Assembly: GCA_010027485.1 (NCBI GenBank)
Contig: RGVC01000002.1
Location: 1-34,527, forward strand
DNA: 34,527 nt
Source: a bacterium
GTDB taxonomy: Bacteria > Patescibacteriota > Saccharimonadia > Saccharimonadales > UBA4665
Direction: 5' to 3'
Positions within the stretch are counted from its first letter, which is position 1; the number at the start of each line of letters is the position of its first letter. Below the pieces are notes generated by a model. The model did not search any database. It saw nothing but the letters and a program-made list of their open reading frames with translations, and had not been told where the DNA came from. A program made the position numbers and the translations under genes. This document shows, piece by piece, positions 1 to 7,609 of this stretch.

Positions 1-206
1 TTTACTTCATAATAAAGTTTGTTGTTGGTGTTATCGGAAGTGATAATACCAATACTTAATAAGTTGCTGAGTTCCCTGCGCACAGAATTTATTTGCTCGT
101 CTATTTTGCGAGTAATTTCTCTTACGTAATATGAGCGATTAGGATTGCTGTAAAACAGCTGTAAAAGCTTTACACGTGTTTTTGACCCAAAGAGTTGCTC
201 AACCAT
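1..206 (-). CDS. Winged-helix transcriptional regulator, 3' end cut by window edge
   Basis: This reading frame is not in the ORF track because it runs off the left edge. The ATG lies at 204-206 and the protein begins MVEQLFGSKTRVKLLQLFY, continuing open for 68 codons. The segment 'SYYVREITRKIDEQINSVRRELSNLLSIGII' has the helix-turn-helix and wing layout of small ArsR/MarR-like winged-helix domains, so DNA binding is the likely role. The end of the protein is outside the window, so any effector domain is unseen. An extended -10 box (TGATACAAT on the minus strand) ends 6 bases before the ATG, which suggests a leaderless mRNA. It follows miaA on the same strand, 36 bases downstream. The family is only known at the fold level. 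Confidence 0.72.
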   Translation of the reverse strand, partial: MVEQLFGSKTRVKLLQLFYSNPNRSYYVREITRKIDEQINSVRRELSNLLSIGIITSDNTNNKLYYEV

Positions 207-212
207 ATATTT

Positions 213-221
213 ATTGTATCA
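213..221 (-). promoter_or_regulatory. Extended -10 promoter for the winged-helix gene
   Basis: On the minus strand the sequence reads TGATACAAT, a TGn extended -10 with five of six matches to TATAAT. Six bases separate it from the ATG, so the transcript would begin at or next to the start codon. No good -35 is visible. Confidence 0.45.
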
Positions 222-242
222 AATAATGGTTCAATACGTATA

Positions 243-1133
243 TTATTTATCCAAAAAAGTTGTAATTAAGTCTACTACGTCTGCCTGATTAACAGGGGTG
301 GTGACCCAGTGAATACTTTTGTTGCGCCTGAACCACGTGCGTTGCTTTTTAGCCAGATATTTAGTGTCTTTTATGATTTCAAATTTGGTTTTTTCTAGGC
401 TTTTTTTACCCAAAAAGAACCCTTCCCATTCTCGATATCCAACAGCCTTCAATCCTTCGCACTGCCAGCCAAATTGCTCAACCAATTGCTCGACTTCGCT
501 TTCCAGTCCTAGCTCAATCATTGCTTCTGTTCGCTCGACAATATTACGGTTCAAAGCTTCACGATCGGTTTTTAGCCCAATAATTAAAGTATTGCTGCGC
601 AGTGGACGCCTTTTGGGTAATTGTCCGTTGGTTTGAATAAATCTTATGAGTCTATTTTTATTGGCTGTATCAATATCCGATACATCAAGTTTGCGCCCCT
701 TGGCAACTGATACTAGATCTTTGATGTTGAGTTTAGATAGCAGTTCCCGCTCTTTCTGGTCTCCAGCGGGCAAAAATTCATAATCATATAAAACAGAATC
801 AACATAAAGACCACTGCCACCAACCATAATTGGCAATTTACCCTTGCTTGCAATATTGGTAATGGCTTTTTGTGCCAAGTGCTTAAACTTAGCGGCCGAG
901 AAGACTTCATCGGGTTTAGCCACGTCTAGCAGATGGTGTTTAATTTGTTTTTGATCTTCTTTACTAGGTTTGGCCGAGCCAACATCTAGCCCGCTCCTAA
1001 TAGTTGAGCTATCGGCACAGATAATCTCACCTTCGAACTTTTTGGCCACTTCCATAGCCAAGGCCGATTTACCACTAGCGGTTTCGCCAACAATGACCAC
1101 CATTTTCGGTGATTTAGAAGTGTTATTGGACAT
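243..1133 (-). CDS. miaA: tRNA dimethylallyltransferase MiaA
   Basis: MiaA transfers a dimethylallyl group to the N6 of A37 in tRNAs that read UNN codons. The 296-residue length is normal. The P-loop GETASGKS is at residues 16-23, where most family members have GPTASGKT. The next family motif appears as ADSSTIRSGLDVGSAKP, a variant of ADSRQVYRGMDIGTAKP; the catalytic Asp is kept. 'PIMVGGSGLYVDSVLYDY' and the KRRPLR segment are also typical. The C-terminal 'TKYLAKKQRTWFRR' matches the usual 'RQYAKRQMTWFR' end. The gene begins 2 bases after the thrS stop and is almost certainly co-transcribed with thrS. Identification is secure. Confidence 0.95.
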   Translation of the reverse strand: MSNNTSKSPKMVVIVGETASGKSALAMEVAKKFEGEIICADSSTIRSGLDVGSAKPSKEDQKQIKHHLLDVAKPDEVFSAAKFKHLAQKAITNIASKGKLPIMVGGSGLYVDSVLYDYEFLPAGDQKERELLSKLNIKDLVSVAKGRKLDVSDIDTANKNRLIRFIQTNGQLPKRRPLRSNTLIIGLKTDREALNRNIVERTEAMIELGLESEVEQLVEQFGWQCEGLKAVGYREWEGFFLGKKSLEKTKFEIIKDTKYLAKKQRTWFRRNKSIHWVTTPVNQADVVDLITTFLDK

Positions 1134-1135
1134 AT

Positions 1136-2980
1136 TTATAGGGTTGATTTGCTACTACGCTGGCTGGCCTCTTTGGCCACGGTGCTCAAGAATTCTTCAA
1201 TACTTATTGCTGGCGCTTCTTCTTGGGTAGTTAAGTCCTTGCGAATACGCGGCATTAGCTGGGAAGACTGCATTTCTTTTTCACCTAGAACGACTGTGTA
1301 CGGAACTTTCATAAGCTCTGCTGTGCGGATTTTTTTACCAACAGATTCGTTGGTGTTATCGGCATAAATTCTAAGTCCGAGCTTCTTAGCATCAGCCACA
1401 ATTTTGACAGCAAAATCTAACGTTTCAGCTTCTTGATTAACAGTAATCAGCCTAATCTGCTCAGGCGCAGTCCAGACCGGGAATTTACCAGCGTTATGCT
1501 CTATGTAAACCGACATGAACCGCTCAATAGAACCCAGTAAAGCACAGTGAATCATAACAGGACGATGATTAGTGCCGTCTTCAGCCGTATATTCCAGCTC
1601 GAAACGTTCTGGTTGCACAAAATCAAGCTGAACTGTAGCCACTTGGTGTTCACGGCCGATAGCATCTGTGGCCATGAAATCGATTTTAGGGCCATAGAAG
1701 GCCGCTTCGCCCTGCTCTTCGTAAAAGTCCATGTTGTTATCGATAACGGCATTTTTAAGCTGTTCCTGTGCGGTCTGCCACAATTCTTTGGAGCCCAGGT
1801 ATGCATCAGAATCGTCGCGGTAACTTAACCGAACTTTTAGCTCCATGCCGACAGTTGCATATAACTCTTTAGCAGCCTCAATTAATTGTTTTATTTCTGT
1901 TTCTATTTGATCCTCACGACAAAATACATGGCTATCATCTTGAGTCAGTGCCCGTACTCTGTTAAGACCACCCAGTTCGCCGGTTTTTTCATCACGATAA
2001 TCAGTGGTTGTTTCAAGGTAGCGGACTGGTAAATCACGGTAGGATTTAGGCTGAAAAGCATATATTCGGGTGTGATGTGGGCAGTTCATTGGTTTAAGCA
2101 CTAGCTCGTCACTAGTTTCTTGGCTTTTTACCAAAAACAGCTCGTCGCCAAACTTGTCCCAGTGACCAGATTTTTCGTACAAATCTTTCTTGGTTATGTG
2201 TGGAGTCCAGACTTTTTCAAAGCCTTTATTCTGGCGTAGTTCATTAGCGTATTTTGCTAATTCTTCTCTGATAACAGTGCCTCTAGGCGTAAACATTGGT
2301 AGTCCTGAGCCAACCAATTCAGAGAACAAGAACAGGTCTAGTTCTTGGCCTAGTCGGCGATGATCGCGCTTTTTAGCTTCCTCGAGCATTGCAAGGTGTT
2401 GGCGAACTTCTTTTTCGTTCTCAAAAGCCACTCCATACAATCGTTGCATCTGAGGATTCGTCTCTTTGCCACGCCAATAAGCTCCAGCAACTCTCATAAG
2501 CTTAAATGCCCCTACTTTACCAGTGTTTTCCACGTGCGGCCCACGACATAAATCTCTAAAATCGCCATTGTCGTAGAAAGTTACAGTGTCTACCTGCGAA
2601 TCGCCGCTGGCGATAGTGCCCATTTCGTCTTTGTTGAGGTCTTTAGCTACAGTCGTACCAGCACGTTTTAGGTCGTTTAGTAGTTCCTCTTTATAGGGCT
2701 GGTTGTTGCTTTTGGCCCACTCAATTGCTTCATCGATACCCATTTCTACTCTGTTAATGGGCTGATTTTCGCCAATTATTTTCTGCATCTCGGCTTCAAT
2801 TTTAGCGAAATCTTCTTCTGAAATCTTGGTCTCACCAAGATCAATATCATAATAAAAGCCGTTTTCAACTGCTGGCCCCACGCCAAATTTGGCCTCTGGC
2901 CAGAGTCTTTGAACTGCCGAAGCCATTACGTGGGCAGAACTATGACGCATTACTTGTAATTGATTATCTGATTCAGACAT
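1136..2980 (-). CDS. thrS: Threonyl-tRNA synthetase, no TGS domain
   Basis: This class II synthetase charges tRNA-Thr. The editing domain is present, with HSSAH at residues 13-17 and the DLCRGPHV motif that carries the second pair of editing ligands. The catalytic core has motif 2 (RYLETTTDYRDEKTGELGGLNRVR), the zinc ligand Cys in MNCPHH and the motif 3 region (LLGSIERFMSVYIEH). The C-terminal anticodon-binding domain follows. The first editing motif sits at residue 13 instead of about 73, so the N-terminal TGS domain of canonical bacterial ThrRS is absent. The ATG at 2980 is preceded by an AGG, and an extended -10 is just upstream. It heads a thrS-miaA pair. Identification is secure. Confidence 0.96.
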   Translation of the reverse strand: MSESDNQLQVMRHSSAHVMASAVQRLWPEAKFGVGPAVENGFYYDIDLGETKISEEDFAKIEAEMQKIIGENQPINRVEMGIDEAIEWAKSNNQPYKEELLNDLKRAGTTVAKDLNKDEMGTIASGDSQVDTVTFYDNGDFRDLCRGPHVENTGKVGAFKLMRVAGAYWRGKETNPQMQRLYGVAFENEKEVRQHLAMLEEAKKRDHRRLGQELDLFLFSELVGSGLPMFTPRGTVIREELAKYANELRQNKGFEKVWTPHITKKDLYEKSGHWDKFGDELFLVKSQETSDELVLKPMNCPHHTRIYAFQPKSYRDLPVRYLETTTDYRDEKTGELGGLNRVRALTQDDSHVFCREDQIETEIKQLIEAAKELYATVGMELKVRLSYRDDSDAYLGSKELWQTAQEQLKNAVIDNNMDFYEEQGEAAFYGPKIDFMATDAIGREHQVATVQLDFVQPERFELEYTAEDGTNHRPVMIHCALLGSIERFMSVYIEHNAGKFPVWTAPEQIRLITVNQEAETLDFAVKIVADAKKLGLRIYADNTNESVGKKIRTAELMKVPYTVVLGEKEMQSSQLMPRIRKDLTTQEEAPAISIEEFLSTVAKEASQRSSKSTL

Positions 2981-3009
2981 TTACTTTAACCTGTTACTTA
3001 ACTAATAAA

Positions 3010-3018
3010 ATTATAGCA
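3010..3018 (-). promoter_or_regulatory. thrS: Extended -10 promoter for thrS-miaA
   Basis: The minus strand reads TGCTATAAT, a perfect -10 with the TGn extension, about 30 bases before the thrS ATG. The -35 region is weak. The same TGCTATAAT string precedes pilM and the minor pilin cluster. Confidence 0.6.
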
Positions 3019-3035
3019 CCTAGACAGAAGTATTA

Positions 3036-3075
3036 AAAAAGCTTGATGACTCTCGCATTGGTCATCAAGCTTTTT
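3036..3075 (-). terminator. Bidirectional rho-independent terminator
   Basis: A perfect 15-base inverted repeat (AAAAAGCTTGATGAC and its complement) flanks a 10-base loop. T-runs follow on both strands, with six T on the minus strand. It separates thrS from the transcripts to its right. The 3076-3238 stretch to its right holds no convincing gene; it has a small hairpin near 3080-3106 and a TATAAT near 3156 on the plus strand. Confidence 0.75.
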
Positions 3076-3238
3076 ATGAAATTTGTTCGAAAAACATTCT
3101 CGACAAAACTTCGCCTCAACAACTATCATAGCAAGGTTAGTATTATAAGGCTAGTATAATTATGGTGTATTAAAAACACCTACTATGGGGAAAACCCTTG
3201 CCTGCCAAAACATATCACAAGCGGTATATTTGATGGCG

Positions 3239-3288
3239 CCACATTGACGTTGTGGAGGTGATAGGTTCGAATCCTATATCGCCCACCA
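3239..3288 (+). pseudogene. 3' half of a tRNA-Val(GAC), no 5' half
   Basis: The sequence from 3239 folds as the 3' part of a tRNA. It has a perfect 5-bp anticodon stem (CCACA/TGTGG) around the loop TTGACGT with anticodon GAC, a 5-base variable region, a perfect T arm (ATAGG-TTCGAAT-CCTAT), the 3' acceptor strand ATCGCCC, a discriminator A and an encoded CCA. The matching 5' acceptor strand GGGCGAT and a normal D arm are not found upstream. A functional tRNA cannot be drawn from the adjacent bases. It may be an attachment-site remnant of an integrated element, a decayed gene, or a tRNA split by an unusual insertion. A strong hairpin follows directly. Confidence 0.6.
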
Positions 3289-3317
3289 ATTAGAGCCCCT
3301 TTTTTAGGGGCTCTAAT
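3289..3317 (+). terminator. Hairpin terminator after the tRNA-Val fragment
   Basis: A perfect 12-bp stem (ATTAGAGCCCCT with its complement) closes a TTTTT loop immediately after the CCA. The following TATTTAATT is a weak T-tract. It probably ends plus-strand transcription through the tRNA fragment and may also serve the metallopeptidase gene on the other strand. Confidence 0.6.
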
Positions 3318-3342
3318 TATTTAATTCAGGCTTTTAGTGAAT

Positions 3343-4554
3343 TCAATACTCTATATTGTATTTATAGAAGGCATCAAGCGCTTGCTCAACCTCATAGGCG
3401 TCTTTGGCATCACCGTGATAAGCGTTAAATAGTACTGCAAAATGCTTATTGTAGCCCCTTTTGAACTCAGCGTGCAGTCGTTCCATAGAACTTACCTGTG
3501 TAGCGTAAAATGAGCTGACAGATACAGAGTGGCTATCATGTTTAATATCGGGATTGCCCTGCGCTAATTGACTGAGGTATTCTGTCATTCCCTCATTGGC
3601 ATCTGTACCGTGCCCATTCGCGCAAAGCCCTATTCTCCAACTATTTCCTCTGTAGCCATCATCTGTGTCGCTCTGAGCCGATATTGCATGATGTAGCTCG
3701 TGAACTACTACTTTTCTGGCTATTTCTTCCTCTTGCAGTGAAGGGTCATTAACTGTGCCATTGAAAAGAACCTGAATTCGCAATGTACCGTCTGAATAAT
3801 CGCCTACGGCTTTGTTTCTATCACCTGATGTTATCAGATTATTTAGATGATCAAAGCTACCGAAGGTAGTATGTTGCATCTGTTTTTGAATGCGTTCAAG
3901 CATAGCGTCACTTAATCCTGTTTGACTAGCTAAATCTAGAGTTTTGGCATAAACTAGGCACTTCGATTGATTGAGCATACTGCCATATAGCCCGTTTTGA
4001 TATTTTTCTCCGAGTAAAGAACGGTGTGCTAAATAGCTAGCAACCTCGATAGTTAAACTTTTATCTTCGTTTTTTGTTATATCTTTTAAAAGTCGATCCT
4101 TATCAAGATTAGACCAAGTATTTATAGTGTCTAAATCGAAGCCGTAATTATTTTGTATGACCTGATCAAACCTTTTAGCCCATTCTAGCCCACCATTAAT
4201 GAATCCTCGCATATTCATAAAAAAATTATTACCAACAGGCTGATCCAAATTTCCTTCCTCCACTCGAGAGTGCAGGCGTTTTACTGGAGCAGTAAAAATC
4301 TGGGGGTACTCATCGTAAACTTGCTGTAAAACCCCCTTTTTATAGGCCTCCAATATAACCGCCCTTTGGCCGGTGTCCATTTTGCCAACATCACGTAAAG
4401 GCGTGCGACCTTCTTCAAAGTCTTTTGTAATTTTATCAAGATCACAAGGGCGCACTAAAGTATCGGCAAGCTTCCGAGTATCTGTTTTATCTTGCTCATA
4501 ATGTCCTTGAATAACGGACTCATGAACGTCACTGGTACTAGTAAATTTTTCCAT
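3343..4554 (-). CDS. Putative HELHH zinc metallopeptidase, orphan
   Basis: I do not recognise the family. The protein contains VVHELHHA at residues 285-289 from the chosen start, a classic HExxH zinc site. 'ANEGMTEYLSQ' follows about 32 residues later and can supply the glutamate ligand of a gluzincin-like peptidase. No signal peptide or membrane segment is visible, so a cytoplasmic protein or export by another route is likely. The rest is mostly helical with no clear domain. The ORF track starts at 4590, but the -35 and -10 of a good promoter lie inside those first 12 codons, so I place the start at the internal ATG (MEKFTST). It stands alone between the tRNA-Val fragment and the candidate RNA gene. 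Confidence 0.65.
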   Translation of the reverse strand: MEKFTSTSDVHESVIQGHYEQDKTDTRKLADTLVRPCDLDKITKDFEEGRTPLRDVGKMDTGQRAVILEAYKKGVLQQVYDEYPQIFTAPVKRLHSRVEEGNLDQPVGNNFFMNMRGFINGGLEWAKRFDQVIQNNYGFDLDTINTWSNLDKDRLLKDITKNEDKSLTIEVASYLAHRSLLGEKYQNGLYGSMLNQSKCLVYAKTLDLASQTGLSDAMLERIQKQMQHTTFGSFDHLNNLITSGDRNKAVGDYSDGTLRIQVLFNGTVNDPSLQEEEIARKVVVHELHHAISAQSDTDDGYRGNSWRIGLCANGHGTDANEGMTEYLSQLAQGNPDIKHDSHSVSVSSFYATQVSSMERLHAEFKRGYNKHFAVLFNAYHGDAKDAYEVEQALDAFYKYNIEY

Positions 4555-4561
4555 AAAGAGT

Positions 4562-4590
4562 ATTATGCCACAAGAAGTATTGTTTTGCAA
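4562..4590 (-). promoter_or_regulatory. Promoter of the metallopeptidase gene, leaderless
   Basis: On the minus strand TTGCAA is followed by a 17-base spacer and CATAAT, with a TGG extension before the -10. Seven bases separate the -10 from the ATG at 4554, so the mRNA should start on the ATG. The same TTGCAA-17-CATAAT arrangement precedes the Crp/Fnr gene. Confidence 0.65.
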
Positions 4591-4699
4591 GTTTCAGCAC
4601 CCCCTTATATGCCCCTGGTAATAGGCTCAAATACCATGATTTAACTATAATTTAATAAATCCGCCCCTGTTATAAGCATTAGCATAAATGGGCAAAGTA

Positions 4700-4728
4700 T
4701 TGACTAGTATGTTTTTTATTGATACTCT
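4700..4728 (+). promoter_or_regulatory. Promoter of the candidate small RNA
   Basis: TTGACT, a 17-base spacer and TACTCT with a TGA extension form a plausible promoter. No ORF begins downstream before the terminator at 4889, which favours a non-coding transcript starting near 4735. The region 4591-4699 to its left shows nothing recognisable. Confidence 0.5.
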
Positions 4729-4734
4729 TGTTCA

Positions 4735-4922
4735 GTTAAACAGGGACTTTAAATATCAAGAAAAGTAGCGCGCTTGATGCTTTTACTTTGTTCTATGAGG
4801 AGCTAATCGCTTCGAAACCGAGCAATCGTATTCGCAGATTTCGCACTCCATCTACTGTTAAGTAATTCATACTTACGGTAAGAGCTCTAACCCCTTACAG
4901 ATCTGATCTGTAGGGGGTTTTT
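4735..4922 (+). ncRNA. Candidate structured RNA of about 190 nt, family unknown
   Basis: A promoter at 4700-4728 and a strong terminator at 4889-4922 delimit about 190 bases with no ORF. Within it are several hairpins: ATCAAG/CTTGAT (4755-4778), TAAGTA/TACTTA (4859-4875) and a GGAG/CTCC pairing near 4798-4849. The length would suit 6S RNA, but I could not draw the long stem with a central bubble. The GGAA and AGCAG signature of SRP RNA, the tag reading frame of tmRNA and RNase P motifs are all absent. I infer a non-coding RNA from the layout only. Confidence 0.42.
4889..4922 (+). terminator. Strong rho-independent terminator
   Basis: AACCCCTTACAGATC and GATCTGTAGGGGGTT form a nearly perfect long stem with one G-T pair, followed by TTTTT. 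It ends the candidate RNA and insulates nrdR. Confidence 0.8.
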
Positions 4923-4958
4923 GTGTTAAATGCCCACTTCTCCACCACTTTTGAGTAG

Positions 4959-4967
4959 TTATCCACT
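4959..4967 (+). promoter_or_regulatory. DnaA-box-like 9-mer upstream of nrdR
   Basis: TTATCCACT differs at one position from the DnaA box TTATCCACA and lies 35 bases before the nrdR start. A single near-match may be chance. Confidence 0.2.
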
Positions 4968-5001
4968 AGCGTTTTTTATAGCGGTATGACAATATGTAGT
5001 C

Positions 5002-5403
5002 ATGGTTTGTATACAATGTGGTCAAAATACTCAAGTTTTCAACTCTCGTCCTCAAAAAAGGTTTAATAAGATTTGGCGACGGCGTCGGTGCACTGCCTGT
5101 AAGTCTGTATTTACCACTGTTGAGAGCGCCCTTTATGATGAATTGTGGCTAATTGAAACGCATAATAAGCGATTAAAGCCCTTTTCGCGGGACAAATTGT
5201 TCTTAAGTATACATTCTAGCCTTGGACACAGAAAAACTGCTACAGCCGATGCTGGAGCCTTGTGCGACACGATTATTAAGAAGCTTGTGCCCCATGTAAG
5301 TGGCGGAAAGCTGAAATCAAGCGATATTATCAAGTCAACAGAGGTGGCGCTGAATAGGTTTGATAAGCTTGCTAGCGCCCACTACCGTGCTCACCACAGT
5401 TAA
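5002..5403 (+). CDS. nrdR: Transcriptional repressor NrdR
   Basis: NrdR is a nucleotide-sensing repressor of ribonucleotide reductase genes. The N-terminal zinc ribbon has CIQC at residues 3-6 and CTAC at 30-33, with the linking 'RRRRC' and 'FTTVE' segments typical of the family. The rest matches the ATP-cone domain, including 'KPFSRDKLFLSI'. At 133 residues it is slightly short, and the usual AYVRFASVYR end is reduced to ASAHYRAHH, so it is a divergent member. No nrd gene is in the window. Its stop codon directly abuts the stop of the facing glycosyltransferase gene. The bases just before the ATG (GACAATATGTAGTC) weakly resemble half an NrdR box. Confidence 0.88.
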   Translation: MVCIQCGQNTQVFNSRPQKRFNKIWRRRRCTACKSVFTTVESALYDELWLIETHNKRLKPFSRDKLFLSIHSSLGHRKTATADAGALCDTIIKKLVPHVSGGKLKSSDIIKSTEVALNRFDKLASAHYRAHHS

Positions 5404-7035
5404 CTAAGAGTTAGGGTCGGCGTTGGTAGAGATAGTTTTGCCAGTAGAATCCTTGACGGCCTTCTCTGTTACATCGAACTTGGACAGGTAGCGCTTGAAC
5501 ATTAATCTAGTTTGAGAGTTAAATGCCGCTAGAGATCCGTAAGCCAAACTGGTGATTGGCAGGAATATCCATTGAGTCACCATAAATATGGAGCGGTGTC
5601 GCCTGTAGCGCTCAGGTCGTGGTGGTAATGTAATCAAGCAGACAAAAACAGATACCAATAGGCCGATGATGCCAATTCTCTGCACCTGACTAACAATCAA
5701 CGGCAATTCGTTGGCAGCGATATTTTGCGGATGTAACAGTGGTGGTATGAAAGCAGCGAAATAGATGATAATTGTGCCTGTTGCCCAGCTGACATGCCCT
5801 TCTATGGTTCTAAGTAACTTCGACCAAACGTCAAATTTGGAAGCGTTATTTTTTTTGAACAAGCCTTTGTCGGCAATATAGGCGATATCCGAAGCGCCAT
5901 AAGTCCAACGCCTGAGCTGTACGAACTGAGCTTTCATGGTTCGCCAGTAGCCATCAGCCAGCACGGCGTCCTGATAAATTGGCACACTCAATGGGTAAAC
6001 CCGGTAATCTCCATCGAAATGGAAGTAACTGCGCCAAAAATGATGACCGTCTTCTACGATAGTGCGAACCGACCAGAAGTTCATGTCAATCAGAGCCTGC
6101 ATGGGTTGAGCATGGGCTGAAAAGTTGCGCGACAAATGTTGACGGCGGGTGCCGACAATATAAAACAGGTTGTTGCCGGTGGCAATCACCCTCATAAGTG
6201 TTGGTGCATCCCAAATATTATTAGTAAACATTGGCAGTGGTTGATAAGAGGCTTTTTGCTGATCGGGAACTACACTATACAAATAGCTAAGCGCTCCAAA
6301 ATAGCGCTGGTCGGGGCGATTATCGGCATCTAATGTGGTTACTAGCACCCGGCGGGGGTCGATTTTGGCCTTTTCTAAATATTTCTGCAAAGCCTGACCG
6401 GCGCGAGTCACATTACCACCCTTGCCAATAACTTCTCCTGCGATATTTGGCGGGTGCTTAACGGCCATGGCGTGCTTAAAATTCTTGCCATATAGCTTAA
6501 TTAACTGATTAACGCGATCTTCTGTGTCCTTGCCCGCTCGTCCTTCGTAGGCAATCACTAGCATAATTTTTTTGGGGTCATAATCGGCATGCAACACCGC
6601 TTGAATAGTTGGTTCAAGCACCTCACGACTCTCGTTTACAGTGGCAATAATCACGGCATGCAAAATTTTGCTAGGCGCAATTGGATCTTTACGAACAGCC
6701 AATCTTTTGAGATTTTTTAGGTGCCATTTTGGTCTTTTATGGCCACCTGGCAAAACTTTCTCGGCCTCAATTTCATCGCACAGAGCATTCCAGTCCAGTG
6801 ATTTTTGGTGCTTCATTTCCTGATAACCTTCTAGGGCCCGAATAGAATAAGCAACAGAGCGGACAAAGAAAATTAACAGATACGCTAGAATGAAAAATAC
6901 CGCCAAAGTGGCGTTAATTACAGATAAAACTACTGGTAAAAGCACTAGTGTCCAGCTGAGAGCTCCGGGCAGAATCTCGAAAAAACGATAATGACCGTGG
7001 CGATCTTTTTCGTAAGGAATTTCTAAATCAGTCAT
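5404..7035 (-). CDS. Membrane glycosyltransferase, GT2 cellulose-synthase-like
   Basis: This 543-residue protein is an integral membrane family 2 glycosyltransferase. Two hydrophobic segments near the N-terminus (about residues 25-65) precede the catalytic domain. 'VLVTTLDADNRPD' supplies the DxD nucleotide-sugar site, 'IVEDGHHFWR' the general base region, and 'QLRRWTYGASD' the QxxRW motif of processive enzymes. Three or more membrane helices follow. It probably polymerises or transfers a sugar for an envelope polysaccharide; the substrate cannot be told. It follows the 122-residue membrane protein gene by one base, so the two form an operon. The gene ends exactly where nrdR ends on the other strand. 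Confidence 0.87.
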   Translation of the reverse strand: MTDLEIPYEKDRHGHYRFFEILPGALSWTLVLLPVVLSVINATLAVFFILAYLLIFFVRSVAYSIRALEGYQEMKHQKSLDWNALCDEIEAEKVLPGGHKRPKWHLKNLKRLAVRKDPIAPSKILHAVIIATVNESREVLEPTIQAVLHADYDPKKIMLVIAYEGRAGKDTEDRVNQLIKLYGKNFKHAMAVKHPPNIAGEVIGKGGNVTRAGQALQKYLEKAKIDPRRVLVTTLDADNRPDQRYFGALSYLYSVVPDQQKASYQPLPMFTNNIWDAPTLMRVIATGNNLFYIVGTRRQHLSRNFSAHAQPMQALIDMNFWSVRTIVEDGHHFWRSYFHFDGDYRVYPLSVPIYQDAVLADGYWRTMKAQFVQLRRWTYGASDIAYIADKGLFKKNNASKFDVWSKLLRTIEGHVSWATGTIIIYFAAFIPPLLHPQNIAANELPLIVSQVQRIGIIGLLVSVFVCLITLPPRPERYRRHRSIFMVTQWIFLPITSLAYGSLAAFNSQTRLMFKRYLSKFDVTEKAVKDSTGKTISTNADPNS

Positions 7036-7036
7036 T

Positions 7037-7405
7037 TTATCGTAGTGCCAATAAAGAGTTACTTACGATAATTGCCAAAGACAGTAGCAACAACCCAAGA
7101 CTCAATATAGTAATGGTCAGTTCGCGACTGATAGTGTAAACCCTGTAACTAAGTACAGCGTTGGCCACCAAAACAACCGCAAAAAAGACCACGAAACTAA
7201 CGATATCTAATGCCACCCCCGTTTTAAAAGCGTTAACCCCTAAGTTTGCGCGGTACTGCACTATATACCCCGTGCCATGACTGGTACTCATGCGCAAAAT
7301 TGTTGCAATACTACCAGCTACTGCCAAAAAAGCGTTAAGGCTCAGTAGTAAAAGCACGAAATGATCATGAAAATATTTTTTTTGTTCTGAAATTTTCTCT
7401 GCCAT
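7037..7405 (-). CDS. Small membrane protein, three predicted helices
   Basis: The 122-residue product has hydrophobic segments at about residues 14-38, 62-85 and 94-120 and a charged N-terminus (MAEKISEQKKYFHDHF). I do not recognise the family. It is one base upstream of the GT2 gene and is likely co-translated, so it may be an accessory subunit of that enzyme. There is no ribosome binding site. A -10 box 12 bases upstream suggests a very short leader. Confidence 0.7.
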   Translation of the reverse strand: MAEKISEQKKYFHDHFVLLLLSLNAFLAVAGSIATILRMSTSHGTGYIVQYRANLGVNAFKTGVALDIVSFVVFFAVVLVANAVLSYRVYTISRELTITILSLGLLLLSLAIIVSNSLLALR

Positions 7406-7417
7406 AAATCAATCTAT

Positions 7418-7426
7418 ATTGTACCA
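7418..7426 (-). promoter_or_regulatory. Extended -10 for the membrane protein-GT2 operon
   Basis: The minus strand reads TGGTACAAT, an extended -10 that lies 12 bases before the ATG at 7405. The leader would be about 5 bases. Confidence 0.45.
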
Positions 7427-7484
7427 CTTTTGAACAATGAATAAATTATTTAATTGCTACTAGTACATCTGTTCTATAAAATTT

Positions 7485-7560
7485 TGGAGCCACCTGCCGG
7501 GATCGAACCGGCGACCTATGCGTTACGAGTGCATTGCTCTACCAGCTGAGCTAAGGTGGC
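7485..7560 (-). tRNA. tRNA-Thr(CGT)
   Basis: The minus strand gives a complete 76-base cloverleaf with acceptor GCCACCT/AGGTGGC, D arm TAGCTCAGCTGGTAGAGC, anticodon loop CTCGTAA (anticodon CGT, Thr), T loop TTCGATC and an encoded CCA. Confidence 0.96.
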
Positions 7561-7609
7561 AAAACTAAGGTTCAGTCTATTATATCAAGACGCTACTACA
7601 CTTTGCCTG

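Noticed and set aside
319-636. Plus-strand ORF opposite miaA (105 aa) and similar ORFs opposite other genes
   Set aside because: They are shadows of real minus-strand genes, with biased composition and no ribosome binding sites or recognisable motifs.
3080-3290. Possible tmRNA ending at the tRNA-like 3' end
   Set aside because: The anticodon stem and 7-base loop with GAC are normal tRNA features that tmRNA lacks, and there is no tag reading frame or GGGGC-type 5' partner upstream.
4735-4922. 6S, SRP or RNase P RNA assignment
   Set aside because: No long stem with a central bubble, no GGAA/AGCAG signature and no RNase P core motifs could be found, so only a generic RNA is claimed.
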